DNA of 32,692 nucleotides from Clostridiales bacterium UBA7044 (GTDB lineage Bacteria; Bacillota; Clostridia; Oscillospirales; Oscillospiraceae). The notes under the pieces were generated by a model. The model made no database searches. It was not told the origin of the DNA and saw nothing but the letters and a program-made list of their open reading frames with translations. The stretch spans positions 1 to 32,692 of the forward strand of contig DLAP01000059.1 in the NCBI GenBank assembly GCA_002493965.1. Direction: 5' to 3'. Shown piece after piece: positions 6,809-15,513 of this stretch (its first letter is position 1; every line of letters begins with the position of its first letter). A program made the translations under genes and the position numbers.

Positions 6809-8671
6809 TTATTCCTGCGCCGCCTCCCACTGCTCCATCAGGTCCATGAGCGCATCTTCCGCTTCTTCCTTTTCATGGAGCAGGCGGGTCAACTCTTGGT
6901 AGTCTGCCCCGGCTTCTTCAATCTTAGCCTCTAACTCGGCTACCACCGTCTCCTGCTTCTCAATCTCCCGCTCCAAGCGGCGTACTATTTTTTCGCTTTC
7001 CTTTGTGCCGCCCCTGGGCTTTTCCTTTTTCAGCTTGGGCGCTGCGGGTGCCTGGGTTTTCGCCGCCGCTTCATGCTCTAAGATAGAGCGGTACTTCTGA
7101 TATCCACAGGGGAAGTCCCGAATGACCCCGTCCTCTAAGAGCCAGATCCGCTCGGCAAATTTCTCAATGAAATACCGGTCGTGGGACACAAACAGCAGCA
7201 CGCCCTCAAATTCCTCGATGGCTGCCTCCACCCACTCCCGGGAGGCAATATCCAGGTGATTGGTAGGCTCGTCCAGGATCAGGAAGTTAATCTTCTCGTC
7301 CATCAGCATACACAGCCTGAGCCGGGACTGCTCCCCGCCGGAGAGGTTGCCTACGGTCTTGAAGACGTCCTCCCCCTGGAACATGAACGCGCCTAAGCGG
7401 TCTCTTGCCACCTGGGGAGTACAGTTCTTTTCGTAGAGCATGGTGTCATATAAGGTCCGCTCCGGGTGGTCAAAGTGGATGATCTGGGGAAGATACCCCC
7501 ATTTCACCGTAGGCCCGAACTGAATTTTCCCCTGGCAGTCCTCTTCTCCCAGCAGACACTTGATGAAGGTGGACTTGCCGGTGCCGTTGTCCCCCAGCAG
7601 AGCGATGCGCTCTCCGCCCTCCACGTTCAGCTCCACCCCAGAAAAGAGGGTCCGGTCGCCGAAGGATTTGCTCACGCTCTTCATTTTGAAAACCACATCG
7701 CCGGAAAAGTCCTTCTGGCCAAAGCTGGCCTTCATGGTTTTCTCTTTCTTGGGCTTCTCCGTCTTCTGAATCCGCTCCATCCGATGCTGGATGGACATAG
7801 CCCGGCGGTAGAGAGTCCGGTTGTTGATGCCCCATCCCTTCATCCGCTCCAATGTGAAGCCCAGCTGCTTTAATTTTGCCTGCTCAACCTGGTACTGCTT
7901 TAATTGCAGGTCAAATCTCGCCTGCTTTTCGTCCATATAGAAAGAATAGTTGCCGGAATAAAACTCAGCGTGGCCTTCTGTAATCTCAATGACCCGCTGG
8001 GCAATCTGGTCAATAAAGTACCGGTCATGGGAGATGGCGAGAACGGTACCCTTAAAGGCCTTAATATACCCCTCCAGCCATTCAACGCTTCTTAAGTCCA
8101 GATGGTTTGTCGGCTCGTCCAGCAGCAGAATGTCCGTCTTTTCCAGCAAAAGCCGTGCCAGGTTTACCCGGGTCTTTTCGCCCCCCGACAGGGAAGCAAA
8201 TTCCTGAAAGCGCTGCTCCGCCGGAATCCCCAGGCCGTTGCAGATCTTGTCCACGTCCACATCCATGTCGTAGCCGCCGCCGCTTTGAAAGGCATTCGAC
8301 AATCGATCGTATTCTTTTAACTGCCCGGCATCGGCCCCCTGGCCCATTTCCCGTTCCAGCTGTTCCATTTTCCGCTTGATCCGGAACAGCTCCGCGTAAG
8401 CAGAGCGCAGCACGTCCTCCACGGTATACCCTTCCGGGAACTTTGGAATCTGGGAAATCAGGCCCAGCCGCTTATTGGGGTTTACATAAACTTCCCCACC
8501 GTCATAGTCCATCTGGCCGGTGAGGATATTAAAAAGGGTGGTCTTGCCGCAGCCGTTCCGCCCTAAAATCGCCACCCGCTCCCCTTCCTGGATTTCAAAG
8601 CTTAATCCATCCAGTAGGTTTTCGCCGATGACGAAGAATTTTGTTAAGTCTTTTACCTGTATATCAACCAT
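6809..8671 (-). CDS. ABC-F family ATP-binding protein
   Basis: Soluble twin ATPase of 620 residues that, in this family, binds the ribosomal E site and acts in translation regulation or antibiotic protection. The first domain has Walker A GRNGCGKTT (37-44), signature LSGGEKTRV and LLLDEPTNHLD; the second has GDNGTGKST, LSGGEQSRL and LILDEPTNHLD. Between them is the basic interdomain linker (P-site tRNA interaction motif) with RAMSIQHRMERIQ. The last 90 residues are a Lys/Glu-rich coiled coil as in Uup-type proteins. No transmembrane domain is present. The start overlaps the end of the RNase M5-like gene by 8 bases, so translation is probably coupled. Subfamily and any resistance role cannot be told from reading alone. 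Confidence 0.92.
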   Translation of the reverse strand: MVDIQVKDLTKFFVIGENLLDGLSFEIQEGERVAILGRNGCGKTTLFNILTGQMDYDGGEVYVNPNKRLGLISQIPKFPEGYTVEDVLRSAYAELFRIKRKMEQLEREMGQGADAGQLKEYDRLSNAFQSGGGYDMDVDVDKICNGLGIPAEQRFQEFASLSGGEKTRVNLARLLLEKTDILLLDEPTNHLDLRSVEWLEGYIKAFKGTVLAISHDRYFIDQIAQRVIEITEGHAEFYSGNYSFYMDEKQARFDLQLKQYQVEQAKLKQLGFTLERMKGWGINNRTLYRRAMSIQHRMERIQKTEKPKKEKTMKASFGQKDFSGDVVFKMKSVSKSFGDRTLFSGVELNVEGGERIALLGDNGTGKSTFIKCLLGEEDCQGKIQFGPTVKWGYLPQIIHFDHPERTLYDTMLYEKNCTPQVARDRLGAFMFQGEDVFKTVGNLSGGEQSRLRLCMLMDEKINFLILDEPTNHLDIASREWVEAAIEEFEGVLLFVSHDRYFIEKFAERIWLLEDGVIRDFPCGYQKYRSILEHEAAAKTQAPAAPKLKKEKPRGGTKESEKIVRRLEREIEKQETVVAELEAKIEEAGADYQELTRLLHEKEEAEDALMDLMEQWEAAQE

Positions 8672-9263
8672 TGGGGTTCTCCATCGTTTCTATCATCGCA
8701 GTCAATTCGTCTAAAGTATACAATAAATTCAGGGCTTCCAGCATAGCGTTCGCGTTCATATGCTCCGGCAGGCCCAGTTTTTTCGCAAGCTCCCGGCGCT
8801 TTTCGCTGGCGTTTGCCCCGCCGGAGAGGCCCAGTGCCATGAAGTCCTGCTTGGTGATGTCCCGTTTTACCGGGGAAGCCTCCCCTTCCATGGTGGCTCC
8901 CGCCCTTTGCAGAGCTTCCAGGATGATCTCCCGAGACATCCCCTCTACCCCCAGCTTTCCTTCCTTGCCGGGGGCGGCCTTTCTTCTTTCCTTCCCCGGA
9001 ATGTCGGGAATGTAGGCGTGCTTCAGGTATTTACCGGGAATGGCACTTTTGATGTGGTTCCGGATCACGAAGCCCGCCCCGTCGGAATCGGTGAAAACGA
9101 TCAGCCCCCGCTTTTCCGCCACTTTCCGCAGCAGGTTCATCTTCTCCCTATCCCTGAAGATGCCGAAGCCCGCCGTCTCCAAAATGGGGGCGTCCACGAT
9201 TTGGCTCAGGGTATTCTTATCGTAGCGCCCCTCCACCACAATGGCCTCCTGAATCTTAACCAT
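8664..9263 (-). CDS. rnmV: Toprim protein of the ribonuclease M5 type with DUF4093-like C-terminus
   Basis: RNase M5 cuts the 5S rRNA precursor to its mature form. This 199-residue protein has the Toprim fold residues: Glu11 in VVEGRYDK, and Asp59/Asp61 in FTDSDGAG, which bind catalytic magnesium. The C-terminal half (LGLSGGANASEKRRELAKKLGLPEHMNANAMLEALN) is the part called DUF4093 in Clostridia proteins. The Toprim core is somewhat different from Bacillus RnmV (D-S-D-G-A-G instead of D-P-D-x-x-G), so the name is by family, and a primase-like relative is the alternative. Its start overlaps holA by 8 bases and its end overlaps the ABC-F gene by 8. Confidence 0.8.
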   Translation of the reverse strand: MVKIQEAIVVEGRYDKNTLSQIVDAPILETAGFGIFRDREKMNLLRKVAEKRGLIVFTDSDGAGFVIRNHIKSAIPGKYLKHAYIPDIPGKERRKAAPGKEGKLGVEGMSREIILEALQRAGATMEGEASPVKRDITKQDFMALGLSGGANASEKRRELAKKLGLPEHMNANAMLEALNLLYTLDELTAMIETMENPNG

Positions 9264-10302
9264 TGCGGGCCTCCTGGGAAAGGGTCAGCAACAGCATTTC
9301 CATCAGCCGCTCGTTGTCGTCAAAGGAGGTTTTCATCCGGTAGTCCGTCTCCAGCACCAGTTCCGCCGCCCGTTTGCAGAAGGCGGGGGAAAACCGCCGG
9401 GCAGCGTCCATGGTTTTCCTCGCCGGATAGTCGGGGATGCCGCAGAGCTTTTGCAGGTCATAGGCCGTCTTTCCGTGGTCTAAGAGGGTCCTGGCCGCCC
9501 CGATGCGCCGGAAGTGGCTGCCCACGGCTCCCAGAATCGCCAGGGGCTCCTGCTGCATTTTGAGCAGCTGCTGGAGTTTCCCCAGGGCATCCCCATACCG
9601 TCCGGCGCTGAGCATATCCGTCATTTGGAACACCACCGCGTCCAGCACCGGCTCCGTCACCGCGTCGATGTCCGACTTTTTAATTTCCACTGCCCCGGAA
9701 TAGGCGCAGATCTTGTCAATCTCCCCACTGAGCGCCGTCATGGTGCCGCCAGTGATGTCGATGAGATACAGGCACAGATCGGTGCTGATCCGCTTCTCCC
9801 GGGCGGCAAAATGCCGGGTCACCCAAGCCGCCAGATCCCGCTGGTCCTGCTTGGCAAATTCCACGATGGTACCGTTTTTCTCAATGGCCTCCCACAGCTT
9901 TTTCAGCCGTTTGTCCGGCTTCCAGGGGGTCGTGATAAAGGTGAAGACCACGGTGCAGTAATCCGGAATGTCTGTCAGCACGTCGATCATTTTGGTTCGG
10001 TCGCCTTCACTCAGTTTAAACAGGTCAATGTCGTCCACCTGGACCAGGGTGTGCTCTGCCATCATGGGCAGGTTCTCCACCGCGTCCGCGAAGACCCGCA
10101 TATCGAAGGTTTCCTGATTCAGCCGGTGGAAGTTGAAGGATTCCGTCAGGGAATCCAGCAGCAGCTTTCGAAGCTGCCCCAAATAGTGGTGCAGCAGGAA
10201 GGTTTCCTCCCCATGGAAGAAGTAGAGCCTTCCCGGGCTTTTCTGTTTCAGGTCCGCTTTCAGCGTTTGCAGGCCGTTGGGGGCCTCCATTCTTTTTGCC
10301 AT
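9256..10302 (-). CDS. holA: DNA polymerase III subunit delta
   Basis: The delta subunit opens the beta sliding clamp within the clamp loader. The 348-residue product has the family layout: the N-terminal RLYFFHGEETFLLHHYLGQLRK, an AAA+-like core with a non-functional nucleotide site (LVQVDDIDLFK; KNGTIVEFAKQDQRDLAAWV), the middle CLYLIDITGGTMTALSGEIDKICAY and the C-terminal collar helices with MQQEPLAILGAVGSHFRRI. GGAGGTG inside the end of comEC is its ribosome site, and the gap to comEC is 4 bases. It is the second gene of a four-gene run. Neighbouring comEC-holA is a common Bacillota arrangement. Confidence 0.95.
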   Translation of the reverse strand: MAKRMEAPNGLQTLKADLKQKSPGRLYFFHGEETFLLHHYLGQLRKLLLDSLTESFNFHRLNQETFDMRVFADAVENLPMMAEHTLVQVDDIDLFKLSEGDRTKMIDVLTDIPDYCTVVFTFITTPWKPDKRLKKLWEAIEKNGTIVEFAKQDQRDLAAWVTRHFAAREKRISTDLCLYLIDITGGTMTALSGEIDKICAYSGAVEIKKSDIDAVTEPVLDAVVFQMTDMLSAGRYGDALGKLQQLLKMQQEPLAILGAVGSHFRRIGAARTLLDHGKTAYDLQKLCGIPDYPARKTMDAARRFSPAFCKRAAELVLETDYRMKTSFDDNERLMEMLLLTLSQEARNG

Positions 10303-10306
10303 GGGT

Positions 10307-12523
10307 TCACCTCCGAATCACAATTTCTCCGTTCAGGTCCGTGCGGTATACCTGGCAGCCGTTTTCCTCCAGCCGTGCCAGGGTTTCCGGGGCGGGATGG
10401 CCAAAGGGATTGTTCCTGCCCACGGAAATACAGACGATCTCCGGCCGGACCGCCGCCAGAAGTTCCGAACAGGTGGCATTTTTAGAGCCATGGTGTCCCG
10501 CCACCAAGATGTCCACTTTTCCTAGATCTGCATTGCGCAAAAGGGAGCGTTCCCCGAAGCCATCCCGGTCGCCAGTAATCAGTATATCACAATTTTCCGT
10601 ATCAAACAAGACACATAAGCTGTTTTCATTGGTATCTCCCCCGTATTTTGGAGAATAAATCCGGATTTTCCCCGTGCCAAAGGTTAATTCCAGGTTCTCG
10701 GCGGCGTAAACGACCTCTCCCTTCGTATGGAAGGTCCTGCCGCCTGTCTCCGCTGGAAGGATCAGTAAGTCCGTGTCCACCCGGCTGAGGAGCCCTTCCA
10801 CCCCTCCCGCGTGATCCCGGTCACAGTGGGTCAGGATCAGGCCATCCAGAGACGCAATTCCCTGACTGAGCAGGGCTTCCGCTGCAATGTCGGCAGCCTC
10901 GTCGTCCCGGTCGCCGCCGCAATCCACCAGATAGGTACAGCCTTCACTTTGCAGAATCAGACATTGTCCCTGCCCCACGTCCAGGACGGTAAAGCGCACA
11001 TCGTCCCGCATAGGCTCCGCCCAGGAGCACAGCAGCGCGGCACAAAGGCCGATCACAGCGCAGCAGGTAAGAACCCCCGGCATCCGTTTCTTCTGTGCCA
11101 GGAAAACCACCAGCAGAAGATACACAAAAACCAGCCATGCCACGATGTAAGGGCTTCTGGTATACACCGCCGCCAGGGGGATATCCGACAGAAGCTTTGC
11201 CACGGCCAGCACATATCGGATCAGCCAGGACACGCCCCGGGCCAGCAGCGCCGCACCGGTATGCCACAGCACGTCCATCAGGCAGACGCCCAAAATCCCA
11301 TAGAAGATCAAGCTGATGATTCCCAGAGTCAGCATGTTCGTCACCACGCCGATCAGGCTCACCGTGCCAAAATACAGAGCAGACAAAGGCGCGGTGAAAG
11401 CCAGTGCTCCCAGGGTAACAGACACCGAACCGGCAAGAAAGGCAATTCCCTTCCGGCTTCTCCCTTTTTTCGGGGAAAAACGTCCCAGCATCCATTTCTG
11501 GATTTTCCCGGAGAACAGGAAGATTCCCGCCACGCTGCCCACGGAAAGCTGAAAGCCCACATCGGTGACGACCATGGGATTCCACAACAGCATTATGAGG
11601 GCTGCAAAGCACAGGGCCGTTACTTTGTCATAGTGTTTGCCCAGCACCATGGACAGCAGCATCAACCCCCACATGAGGCACGCCCGGGTCACGGAAGGGG
11701 TAAATCCCGCCAGGGCCGCGAACAGTAACAGTGCCGGGAATCCCACCAAAGCAGTGAGGGAACGCTTTCGCAAAGTAGCAGCGCTGAGCAGAGCGAACAG
11801 AATGGACACATGAAGCCCGGAAACTGCCGCCACATGACGGATTCCGCTGACCTTCAAATCCGTGTCCGTTTCATAGGACAGGTCTGTGGTGTCGCCCAGC
11901 AGCAGGGCTTTGGCAAAGGCCCGGGTATCCTCCGGGAAGCAATCGGTCAAGATGCCTTTCAGATTTTTCCGAAGTTCCGCCGCCCGATCCAGCCAAGACC
12001 TGCTTTCCGAAGTTCCAAGAGAAAGTTCTCCGGACTGGTACAGGAGCAGAAAGGTACCCCTGCCCTTATGCCAGGTTGCCGGTTCCGATCCGCCAGGGGT
12101 AGTGACCCGAAAGCGGAACGTTCCTGTCAGAGTGTCGCCGGGGCCGAGATTCTCCTTGTCTTTCAGGTAGACCTTCACCCGGTAAGCCTTTCCATCCAGG
12201 GTAACGGTACCGTCCACTGTGGAGCCGTAGTCCGTCGCACAGCTGTAATCCCCCACTCTGACCGTGGCCGGGACGGTTTCCTCGTCCATCCGCACTGCCC
12301 CAGCCAGATAAAAGACGGAATAGCCCCAATACCACCCGCTGCCCAGGCTCAGCCCCAGCAGGAAAAGAACCGTCCGTTTCCGTTCCTTCCCCGTCACCAG
12401 GGTTAGCAGCAAAAGGAGGAGAAAACACCCGCAGGGAATCCACAGCTTCTCAGGCCGCACAAGATAGGCGCACAGGGCACAGCTTAAGGAGAAGCCCAGT
12501 GTCAGGCACTGTAGCTTTCGCAT
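10307..12523 (-). CDS. comEC: ComEC/Rec2 competence channel protein
   Basis: ComEC forms the membrane channel that lets single-stranded DNA into the cell during transformation. The 738-residue product has all three parts: an N-terminal membrane anchor plus OB-like DUF4131 region (about 1-200), the polytopic competence domain beginning near KALLLGDTTDLSYETDTDLKVSGIRHVAAVSGLHVSIL, and a C-terminal metallo-beta-lactamase-like nuclease domain with VLDVGQGQCLIL, DCGGD, THCDRDHAGG, ITGDRDGFG and AGHHGSKN. The metal-binding HxxDxDH is replaced by the accepted variant H-C-D-R-D-H. It is full length, so uptake could be functional if comEA and the pilus genes exist elsewhere. GGGGGAGGAAAG lies before the ATG. 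Confidence 0.95.
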   Translation of the reverse strand: MRKLQCLTLGFSLSCALCAYLVRPEKLWIPCGCFLLLLLLTLVTGKERKRTVLFLLGLSLGSGWYWGYSVFYLAGAVRMDEETVPATVRVGDYSCATDYGSTVDGTVTLDGKAYRVKVYLKDKENLGPGDTLTGTFRFRVTTPGGSEPATWHKGRGTFLLLYQSGELSLGTSESRSWLDRAAELRKNLKGILTDCFPEDTRAFAKALLLGDTTDLSYETDTDLKVSGIRHVAAVSGLHVSILFALLSAATLRKRSLTALVGFPALLLFAALAGFTPSVTRACLMWGLMLLSMVLGKHYDKVTALCFAALIMLLWNPMVVTDVGFQLSVGSVAGIFLFSGKIQKWMLGRFSPKKGRSRKGIAFLAGSVSVTLGALAFTAPLSALYFGTVSLIGVVTNMLTLGIISLIFYGILGVCLMDVLWHTGAALLARGVSWLIRYVLAVAKLLSDIPLAAVYTRSPYIVAWLVFVYLLLVVFLAQKKRMPGVLTCCAVIGLCAALLCSWAEPMRDDVRFTVLDVGQGQCLILQSEGCTYLVDCGGDRDDEAADIAAEALLSQGIASLDGLILTHCDRDHAGGVEGLLSRVDTDLLILPAETGGRTFHTKGEVVYAAENLELTFGTGKIRIYSPKYGGDTNENSLCVLFDTENCDILITGDRDGFGERSLLRNADLGKVDILVAGHHGSKNATCSELLAAVRPEIVCISVGRNNPFGHPAPETLARLEENGCQVYRTDLNGEIVIRR

Positions 12524-12543
12524 CTTTCCTCCCCCTTCATTTC

Positions 12544-12575
12544 AAAAAGGACGCCGCCAGGGGCAGCGTCCTTTT
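12544..12575 (-). terminator. Terminator of alaS
   Basis: GGACGC (12549-12554) pairs with GCGTCC (12566-12571), with A tracts left and T tracts right, so it can act on both strands. No promoter is apparent between it and comEC, so some read-through into comEC-holA is likely. Confidence 0.8.
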
Positions 12576-12580
12576 CAGGA

Positions 12581-15220
12581 TTATTTCAGCTTCTCAACCA
12601 CAAAGTCATCAACCAAAGCCAGGGCATTGTCCACCTTGGTCATATTTTTGCCGCCGCCCATGGCGGAATCGGGTTTCCCGCCGCCGCTGCCGCCACAGCA
12701 GCAGCAGACCTGCTTTACGATATCCCCGGCCTTGATTCCGGCGGCCACCGCCTCCTTGCCGCAGACGGCCAGGAAGGTAGGCTTGTCGTCCTTTACGGAG
12801 CAGAGCACCGCTACCACCTTGGGATCCTTGTCCCGCAGCAGATCGCCCATCTGACGTAGCTTCCCGGCATCGGCGCCCGGCAGCGTGGCGGTGAGGACAT
12901 GGTAGCCCTCTACCTTCCGGGAGCCGATCAGGAACCGATCCACCTCGCCGGAGGCCTCCTTGGCCTTGTACTGTTCAATGGCCCGCTTCAATTCCTTCAT
13001 TTCCTCAATCTGGTTCTGGATCCGGGCTGCCAGTTCGGCTGGCTTCGCCTTCAGCTTGGCGGCAGCGTCCGCCAGAAGCTGGACATTGGCGTCCATCTGG
13101 TTCAGGCAGGCCTTGCCAGTGATGGCCTCGATCCGACGGACGCCGGAGGCCACGGAGGCCTCGGAGATAATCCGGAAGGGGCCGACCTTGGCGGTGTTGT
13201 CCAGATGAGTGCCGCCGCACAGTTCGATGGAGTAGCCGCCCATGTTCACCACCCGGACCACGTCGCCGTACTTCTCGCTGAACAGCGCGGTAGCACCCAG
13301 GCTCTTAGCCTCGTCAATGGGCATTTCCTTCACTTCCACGCCGTAGCCCTCCAGAATGGACTCCTGGACCAGCATATTGACCTTGTGCAGCTCCGCCGGG
13401 GTCATGGCGGCGTAGTGGGTAAAGTCAAACCGCAGGTGATCCGGCTCCACGAAGGAGCCAGCCTGATGGACATGATCCCCCAGAACGGTCTGCAAAGCCT
13501 TCTGCAGCAGGTGGGTAGCGGAATGGGCACGCATGATGGCTTTTCTCCGCTCCACATCGATGGCGGCAGTGACCACATCGTCCACCTTGATGGAACCGGA
13601 GATCATCCTGCCGTGATGGAGGTATTTTCCGCCCTTGTCCTTCTGGACGTTGTTCACCTCAAATACGCTGTCTCCCAGGGAGATGGTGCCGAAGTCCGCC
13701 ACCTGACCGCCCATTTCGGCGTAGAAGGGGGTCTTATCCAGCACCAGGATGCCGTCTTCGCCCCCGGCGATGGTGCCGGAAACCTCGTCTCCCACGCAGA
13801 CCGCCAGGACCTTGCTTTCGCAGGTATTTTCCGTATACCCTACAAAAGTGGTGGGGGTATTGTCCAGTCCCAGGTCGATGCCCGCCCAGGCCAGGTCCCC
13901 CAGGGCCTTTCTCGCTTCTCTGGCCCGAACCTTCTGTTCCTCCCGGAGACGGTAAAATTCATCCATGTCGATGGTCATATCCTCGTCGGCCACCATTTCG
14001 ATGGTCAGGTCGATGGGGAAGCCATAGGTGTCCGCCAGCAGGAAGGCGTCCGCGCCGGAGAACTGGGTCTCGCCCTTGGCCTTATGCTCTTGCAGCTTGG
14101 CGGTGAAGATGCTCATGCCCCCGTCAATGGTGCGGCAGAAGTTCTCCTCCTCGATCTTCACGATCCGGGTGATATACTCCGCCCGCTCCCGCAGGTAGCC
14201 GTAGTGACCCTCGTTCTCCCGAATCACCGTCTCCACCACCTGGTACAGGAAGGGCTTATCCACACCTAAGAGCTTTCCGTGCCGGGCGGCCCGCCGCAGC
14301 AGCCGGCGCAGAACGTAGCCCCGGCCCTCGTTGCTGGGCAGCACGCCGTCGGCGATCATGAAGACAGAGGAACGGATGTGGTCCGTGATGACCCGCAGGG
14401 AAACGTCCATCTTCACGCTGACGCCGTAGGTGGCGCCGGTGAGCTCCGTGACCTTGTGGGTAATGTTCATGACGGTGTCCACATCGAACAGGGAGTTCAC
14501 GTTCTGGCATACCACCGCCAGACGCTCCAGGCCCATGCCGGTGTCGATGTTCTTCTGGGCAAGCTCGGTGTAGTTCCCCTGGCCATCGTTATTGAACTGG
14601 GAGAAAACGTTGTTCCAAACCTCCATATACCGGTCGCAGTCACAGCCCACGGTGCAGCCTTCCTTGCCGCAGCCGTACTGTTCTCCCCGGTCGTAGTAGA
14701 TCTCGGAACAGGGGCCGCAGGGGCCGGAGCCGTGCTCCCAGAAGTTGTCTTCCTTGCCAAAACGGAAGATCCGCTCGGCGGGGATGCCCACTTCCTTGTT
14801 CCAAATGTCAAAAGCCTCGTCATCGTTTTCGTAAATGGAGGGGTACAGCCGGTCCTTGTCCAGGCCCACCACCTCTGTCAGGAACTCCCAGCTCCAGTGG
14901 ATAGCTTCCCGCTTAAAGTAGTCGCCGAAGGAGAAGTTGCCCAGCATTTCAAAATAGGTGCCATGACGGGCGGTCTTGCCAATGTTCTCAATATCGCCGG
15001 TCCGGATGCACTTCTGGCAGGTGCACACCCGATGACGGGGGGGCTCCACCTCACCGGTAAAATAGGGCTTCATAGGGGCCATGCCGGAGTTAATCAGCAG
15101 CAGGGACGCGTCGTTCTGAGGAATCAGAGAGAAGCTGGGCAGGCGCAGATGGCCTTTGCTCTCAAAGAAGGAAAGGAACATCTCACGCAGTTCGTTTACA
15201 CCATAAGGCTTAGGATCCAT
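12581..15220 (-). CDS. alaS: Alanine-tRNA ligase
   Basis: Charges tRNA-Ala and hydrolyses mischarged Ser- or Gly-tRNA. The 879-residue protein has the class II catalytic core (FFESKGHLRLPSFSLIP, NSGMAPMKPYFTG, HGTYFEMLGNFSFGDYFK), the tRNA recognition region, the editing domain with zinc ligands in HSATHLL and CGGTH, and the C-Ala domain ending in AMGGGKNMTKVDNAL. The length is normal. Odd point: the Gly-rich C-Ala loop here starts with four consecutive cysteines (complement of 12695-12706) before GGSGGGKPDSAMGGGK. GGAGGT precedes the start, and expression is controlled by the T-box upstream. Confidence 0.97.
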   Translation of the reverse strand: MDPKPYGVNELREMFLSFFESKGHLRLPSFSLIPQNDASLLLINSGMAPMKPYFTGEVEPPRHRVCTCQKCIRTGDIENIGKTARHGTYFEMLGNFSFGDYFKREAIHWSWEFLTEVVGLDKDRLYPSIYENDDEAFDIWNKEVGIPAERIFRFGKEDNFWEHGSGPCGPCSEIYYDRGEQYGCGKEGCTVGCDCDRYMEVWNNVFSQFNNDGQGNYTELAQKNIDTGMGLERLAVVCQNVNSLFDVDTVMNITHKVTELTGATYGVSVKMDVSLRVITDHIRSSVFMIADGVLPSNEGRGYVLRRLLRRAARHGKLLGVDKPFLYQVVETVIRENEGHYGYLRERAEYITRIVKIEEENFCRTIDGGMSIFTAKLQEHKAKGETQFSGADAFLLADTYGFPIDLTIEMVADEDMTIDMDEFYRLREEQKVRAREARKALGDLAWAGIDLGLDNTPTTFVGYTENTCESKVLAVCVGDEVSGTIAGGEDGILVLDKTPFYAEMGGQVADFGTISLGDSVFEVNNVQKDKGGKYLHHGRMISGSIKVDDVVTAAIDVERRKAIMRAHSATHLLQKALQTVLGDHVHQAGSFVEPDHLRFDFTHYAAMTPAELHKVNMLVQESILEGYGVEVKEMPIDEAKSLGATALFSEKYGDVVRVVNMGGYSIELCGGTHLDNTAKVGPFRIISEASVASGVRRIEAITGKACLNQMDANVQLLADAAAKLKAKPAELAARIQNQIEEMKELKRAIEQYKAKEASGEVDRFLIGSRKVEGYHVLTATLPGADAGKLRQMGDLLRDKDPKVVAVLCSVKDDKPTFLAVCGKEAVAAGIKAGDIVKQVCCCCGGSGGGKPDSAMGGGKNMTKVDNALALVDDFVVEKLK

Positions 15221-15249
15221 AGGAAATTACCTCCATAATAAATTACAGC

Positions 15250-15485
15250 AAAAATATAAATCGCCCCTATCGTTCGATAGGGGCGATTTAAGTCGCGGTA
15301 CCACCCTAATTCACTTCCCGAAGGGAAGTATCTTAGACGCTCTGTAACGGGAGCAGCCCGTCCCGGTTCTCCCGGGCGACGCAGGAAGTGGCCTGCGGAT
15401 ACTCCGCCGAGGGCTTGCACCGTACCCCTCTCGCTTTGGGCTTTCCATCCGCTTTGTTTCCGCATTGTCTTTGCATATCTATAGT
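15250..15485 (-). promoter_or_regulatory. T-box riboswitch of alaS
   Basis: Leader RNA that senses uncharged tRNA-Ala. Read leftwards it holds the Stem I distal loop GGTGCAAGCC (about 15423-15412), several helices, the T-box sequence AGGGTGGTACCGCG (complement of 15294-15307), and a near-perfect terminator stem (complement of 15257-15272 with 15275-15290) followed by TATTTTT. The TGGT-ACC core can pair with the tRNA acceptor end and so opens the terminator. Alanine codons GCA (15396-15394) and GCC (15392-15390) both lie on the 3' side of Stem I; I cannot decide which is the specifier without folding. The 105-codon frame crossing this region is not a gene. Confidence 0.93.
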
Positions 15486-15513
15486 ATTCTATCACAAAAA
15501 GAGAAAAAGTCAA
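15486..15513 (-). promoter_or_regulatory. Promoter of the alaS T-box transcript
   Basis: TTGACT (complement of 15508-15513), 16 bp, TAGAAT (complement of 15486-15491). The -35 box contains the TGA stop codon of the upstream PaaK-like gene. Confidence 0.75.

Noticed and set aside
10811..11728. 305-codon rightward frame
   Set aside because: Antisense to comEC, Gln/His/Arg-rich product typical of shadows.
12899..14269. 456-codon rightward frame
   Set aside because: Exact antisense of alaS; long antisense frames arise from GC-rich codons.
15196..15513. 105-codon leftward frame between alaS and the PaaK-like gene
   Set aside because: It lies across the alaS promoter, T-box and terminator; no ribosome site and the RNA structure explains the sequence.
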